40,417 bases of DNA from an uncultured Lachnospiraceae bacterium. GTDB lineage: Bacteria; Bacillota; Clostridia; Lachnospirales; Lachnospiraceae. Of this stretch, positions 37,573 through 40,417 are shown piece after piece (position 1 is the stretch's first letter; each line of letters begins with the position of its first letter). The stretch spans positions 1 to 40,417 of the forward strand of contig CALWLT010000004.1 in NCBI GenBank assembly GCA_944381615.1, read 5' to 3'. A program made the position numbers and the translations under genes. Below the pieces are notes generated by a model. It made no database searches. It saw only the letters and a program-made list of their open reading frames with translations, and was not told the origin of the DNA.

Positions 37573-38007
37573 ATGGATCAGATTGGCGATCGCCTCCGTA
37601 TCCTCCGGGAGCGCGAGGGAAAAACACAGGCAGAAATTTCAAAACTGCTGGGCACGACCCAGCAGATCTATTCCCGCTACGAGACAAACCGCAATGATCT
37701 TCCGATCCGCCACCTGCTTTTCCTGGCCGCCTACTATCGGGTCAGCGCGGATTACCTCCTGGGGCGGACCTCCTGCCCGGCGCTTTTGCCGGAATACACC
37801 GTCCCGTTTCTGCAGAATATTACCGTTGGCGATCTGGTCTGCCGGATTTCCACCTTCAGCGATTCCTCCCGCAAGCTGCTGATCGAATACGCAAATTATC
37901 TCTCCTACCGGGAGGCCGCGGTGCGCCGGGCCCGCAATCAGAACGGCATGCCCGCGCCGGAGCGCAGAGAGGAAGGAGAAGCGGCCGATCCGCCGCCGCG
38001 CGGGTAA
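37573..38007 (+). CDS. XRE-family DNA-binding regulator
   Basis: This 144-residue protein begins with a Cro/CI-type domain (MDQIGDRLRILREREGKTQA), with TTQQIYSRYETNRNDLPIRH as the recognition region and LLFLAAYYRVSADYLLGRTS closing it. The middle part (about residues 75-115) is helical, and the C-terminal tail is charged and Pro-rich. The ATG follows AAAGGAG; an earlier in-frame start at 37402 would translate the control region and is rejected. It lies upstream of an ABC-transporter operon with its own promoter, so control of that operon is possible but unproven. Confidence 0.85.
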   Translation: MDQIGDRLRILREREGKTQAEISKLLGTTQQIYSRYETNRNDLPIRHLLFLAAYYRVSADYLLGRTSCPALLPEYTVPFLQNITVGDLVCRISTFSDSSRKLLIEYANYLSYREAAVRRARNQNGMPAPERREEGEAADPPPRG

Positions 38008-38019
38008 CAGAGGCAACAT

Positions 38020-38048
38020 TTGCAAAATGGCGGCGCTTGTATTAAAAT
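38020..38048 (+). promoter_or_regulatory. Promoter of the ABC/FtsX operon
   Basis: TTGCAA (38020-38025) and TAAAAT (38043-38048) are separated by 17 bases. The ATPase start lies about 80 bases downstream, past a pair of direct repeats. Confidence 0.8.
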
Positions 38049-38051
38049 CAG

Positions 38052-38093
38052 GGTATCCCGTCACTGAAATGTCACGTTATTCTGGTATCCCGT
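38052..38093 (+). promoter_or_regulatory. Direct repeats just downstream of the ABC promoter, possible operator
   Basis: GGTATCCCGT occurs at 38052-38061 and 38084-38093, 32 bases apart (three helical turns). Between them GTCAC occurs twice, 11 bases apart. The spacing and location suit a repressor site. The binding protein is not known. Confidence 0.45.
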
Positions 38094-38127
38094 ACACAAA
38101 ATTACCCGGCAGAGAGGAGAAAACGGC

Positions 38128-38808
38128 ATGGAAATCCTGAGATGTGAAAATGTCCGAAAGGTATATGGCTCTGGAAACAACCAGGTCGTGGCGCTGAATC
38201 ACATTAACCTGTCCGTACAAAAAGGAGAATTCGCAGCAATCACAGGGGCATCCGGTTCGGGAAAATCTACCCTGCTGCATATCCTGGGAGGCGTGGATCA
38301 GCCGACAGAAGGGAACGTTTGGATTGAAGGAACGGATATCTGTTCCATGAACCAGACGCAGGCAGCCATCTTCCGGCGCAGGAAGGTCGGGTTGATCTAT
38401 CAGTTTTATAATCTGATCCCCACCCTTACCGTCCGGAAAAATATTCTCATGCCGCTCCTGTTAGACAGACGCAAACCCAATAAAGAATCCTTTGATCAGA
38501 TTGTACATTCCCTGGGAATCGAAGACAGACTGGAATCTCTGCCCGGCCAGCTTTCCGGCGGACAGCAGCAGCGAGTCGCCATCGCCCGTTCGTTGATCTA
38601 TCGCCCGGCGCTCCTGCTTGCGGATGAACCGACCGGCAACCTGGATCGGAAAAACGGAGAGGAAGTAATTGACTTGCTGAAATTATCCAACCGTAACCTG
38701 GAACAGACGATTCTTCTGATTACCCATGATGACAAGATCGCCCGGGAAGCGGATCGCATGATTACCATGGAGGACGGGAAAATCGTCGGCGATCAGAAAC
38801 GGAGGTAA
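38128..38808 (+). CDS. ABC transporter ATP-binding protein, MacB/LolD type
   Basis: This 226-residue ATPase powers a FtsX-type permease encoded next to it. Walker A is [13 protein letters not shown] (about residues 39-51), the Q-loop is in VGLIYQFYNLIPTLTVRKN, the signature is LSGGQQQRVAIARS, and Walker B is LLLADEPTGNLD followed by ITHDDKIA. The style is that of LolD/MacB/BceA. Such pairs export lipids or peptides, or sense antimicrobial peptides. No two-component genes are present on the visible side. The ATG follows GAGAGGAG. Confidence 0.93.
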   Translation: MEILRCENVRKVYGSGNNQVVALNHINLSVQKGEFAAITGASGSGKSTLLHILGGVDQPTEGNVWIEGTDICSMNQTQAAIFRRRKVGLIYQFYNLIPTLTVRKNILMPLLLDRRKPNKESFDQIVHSLGIEDRLESLPGQLSGGQQQRVAIARSLIYRPALLLADEPTGNLDRKNGEEVIDLLKLSNRNLEQTILLITHDDKIAREADRMITMEDGKIVGDQKRR

Positions 38809-38812
38809 AAAT

Positions 38813-40417
38813 ATGTGGAAAGGCGTTTCGATCGGATTCCTCAAAAAGAATCGGGCTTCCAGCGTATCCGTTCTGGCGGCGGCGTTTATTTCTGCACTGT
38901 TTCTTTCTTTGCTGTGCGGTTTGTTTTATAACTTCTGGAATTATGAAATAGAATCCGTTGTTTTAGAAGAAGGAAACTGGCAGGGGCGCATCAGCGGGGC
39001 GTTTGAAGAAGATGACGTGTCCGAAATAAAACATTTCGCCAATGTAAAAACGGCTGTGATCAATGAGGATTTATCAGACGATCAAACTCTTGTAATGGAT
39101 ATCTGCCTGGATGACATGAGGGCTGTGTATCAGGATATGCCTCTGATCGCCCGGCAGCTAGGCGTTCCTGAAACTTCCGTATCGTATCATGAATCCCTGT
39201 TGTCAAGCTATTTCATCAACGATCCGCAGGACAGCCGTCCGCCCTTATTAATGGCTTTTTATCTCTTTGTACTCCTGCTCGTATCGGCGTCTCTGATTTT
39301 AATCATCCATAACTCGTTTGCTGTATCTATGAATGCCTGCGTCCATCAGTTTGGCATCTTTTCCAGCATCGGGGCGACGCCGGGGCAGATTCGCAGCTGT
39401 CTTTTACAGGAAGCGGCGATGCTTTGCGTCATTCCTGTTTTGCTCGGAAATTTTGCCGGAATCGCTTTGACGTTTGGAACCATCCAGGCAGTCAATGTTC
39501 TCGCAGATGGGATTGCCGGCAGGCATGAAGCTGTCTTTACCTGTCATCCGCTCGTGTTCGCAGTCACGATTCTGGCCTCCTTTTTGACGGTGCTGATTTC
39601 CGCCTGGCTGCCAGCCAGGAAACTGAGCAGGATGACCCCGCTGGAAGCCATAAAAAACACGGGGGAACTGCAGCTGAAACGGAAAAGAACCTCTTATATT
39701 CTTGCGCTTTTATTTGGAATTGAAGGGGAGCTTGCCGGAAATGCGCTGAAAGCACAGAAGAAATCCCTGCGCACTGCTGCGCTGTCGCTGACCCTTTCTT
39801 TTCTGGGCTTTGCTCTCATGCTGAACTTTTTTACTCTCTCCGGAATCAGCACCGGCCATACCTATTTTGAACGCTACCAGGATGCCTGGGATGTGATGGC
39901 AACGCTTGAGGACACAAAGATCGAGAACTTTTCTTATACGGATGAAATCCATGCTCTGGCCGATACAGACGGTGTGATTTATCAAAAGGCAGACGCCGTC
40001 TGCCCGGTTCCGGCAAACGCTGTCAGCGAAGAAGTAAAAAGTCTGGGAGGTCTGGAAGCCATCGCCGGAAGCGATGTCAAGATGGCGGATGGGATTTATC
40101 CCATTCAGGCTCCTGTTGTAATCATGGATGACGGCAGCTTTGCCGCGTACTGTGAACAGATCGGCGTCTCTTCAGCGGAAAACGGAAGCGTTGTTCTGAA
40201 CCGTATCTGGGACAGCAGAAACAGCAATTTCAGATACAAAAAGTACGTTCCGTTTTTGTCCGAAAACCAGGACACGATGACTTTGCAAAACCCAGAAGAT
40301 GCGGCTGCGGCTGTGACGATCCCGGTTCTTGGCTTTACGCAGGAACCGCCGGTTTTGAGAGAAGAATATGAGAACTACGCTCTCGTTCAGTTTGTATCCC
40401 TTTCCACCTGGAAACAA
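38813..40417 (+). CDS. FtsX/MacB-type ABC transporter permease, partial (3' end beyond the window)
   Basis: The frame is open from ATG 38813 to the last base, giving 535 residues so far. It follows GGAGG and the ATPase stop by four bases. A first TM helix (about residues 20-42) leads to an extracytoplasmic stretch of about 100 residues. An FtsX-type core of three TM helices follows (about 145-265), including FGIFSSIGATPGQIRSCLLQ and the coupling end WLPARKLSRMTPLEAIK. A further TM helix (about 320-345, AALSLTLSFLGFALMLNFFT) begins a second, larger extracytoplasmic region. The arrangement suggests a BceB-like or two-module FtsX permease rather than a four-TM MacB, but the missing 3' part decides this. 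Confidence 0.88.
   Translation, partial: MWKGVSIGFLKKNRASSVSVLAAAFISALFLSLLCGLFYNFWNYEIESVVLEEGNWQGRISGAFEEDDVSEIKHFANVKTAVINEDLSDDQTLVMDICLDDMRAVYQDMPLIARQLGVPETSVSYHESLLSSYFINDPQDSRPPLLMAFYLFVLLLVSASLILIIHNSFAVSMNACVHQFGIFSSIGATPGQIRSCLLQEAAMLCVIPVLLGNFAGIALTFGTIQAVNVLADGIAGRHEAVFTCHPLVFAVTILASFLTVLISAWLPARKLSRMTPLEAIKNTGELQLKRKRTSYILALLFGIEGELAGNALKAQKKSLRTAALSLTLSFLGFALMLNFFTLSGISTGHTYFERYQDAWDVMATLEDTKIENFSYTDEIHALADTDGVIYQKADAVCPVPANAVSEEVKSLGGLEAIAGSDVKMADGIYPIQAPVVIMDDGSFAAYCEQIGVSSAENGSVVLNRIWDSRNSNFRYKKYVPFLSENQDTMTLQNPEDAAAAVTIPVLGFTQEPPVLREEYENYALVQFVSLSTWKQ

Overview
The window looks like chromosome from a GC-rich, spore-forming Clostridia, most likely a Lachnospiraceae relative. 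The reasons are the S10-spc-alpha gene order, a KOW-domain protein between map and infA, zinc-type S14, an S4 without the zinc cysteine cluster, a sporulation SpoIVB protease, and Gram-positive Shine-Dalgarno sites with many GTG starts. The genus cannot be fixed by eye.

Layout. (1) 1-1843: most of an IS1634-family insertion sequence whose left end lies outside the window. (2) 1858-4465: a polar amino-acid ABC importer operon on the minus strand (binding lipoprotein, permease, ATPase) with its own promoter and terminator. (3) 4473-6826: spoIVB and a membrane glycosyltransferase. (4) 6967-24410: the ribosomal superoperon on the minus strand, from rpsJ to rplQ, with secY, adk, map, a KOW protein, infA, rpmJ and rpoA. 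Two strong extended -10 promoters are visible, one before rpsJ and one between infA and rpmJ, and there is a clear terminator after rplQ. The rpsH gene is flanked on both sides by arrays of one repeat family of about 117-119 bp, which is very unusual in this compact operon.

(5) 24607-28778: a secreted choline/glucan-binding-repeat protein (minus), a divergent rRNA-type methyltransferase, and a GltS glutamate symporter (plus). (6) 28886-30662: an FMN-riboswitch-controlled unit encoding a RibU-like ECF substrate-binding component and a creatininase-family amidohydrolase. (7) 30659-36772: a tightly coupled operon of xth, uup (ABC-F), a GlgX/isoamylase-like protein and a secreted subtilase, with 4-base stop/start overlaps at two junctions. 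The GlgX-like protein has lost every recognisable GH13 catalytic residue, so it is probably a pseudoenzyme. (8) 36846-38007: two divergent XRE-type regulators separated by a region with palindromes. (9) 38020-40417: an ABC ATPase and an FtsX/MacB-type permease that runs off the window.

The points most worth a second look are the repeat arrays around rpsH, the catalytically dead GlgX-like protein with an internal 22-residue repeat, the structured S10 leader, and the creatininase-family gene under an FMN riboswitch.
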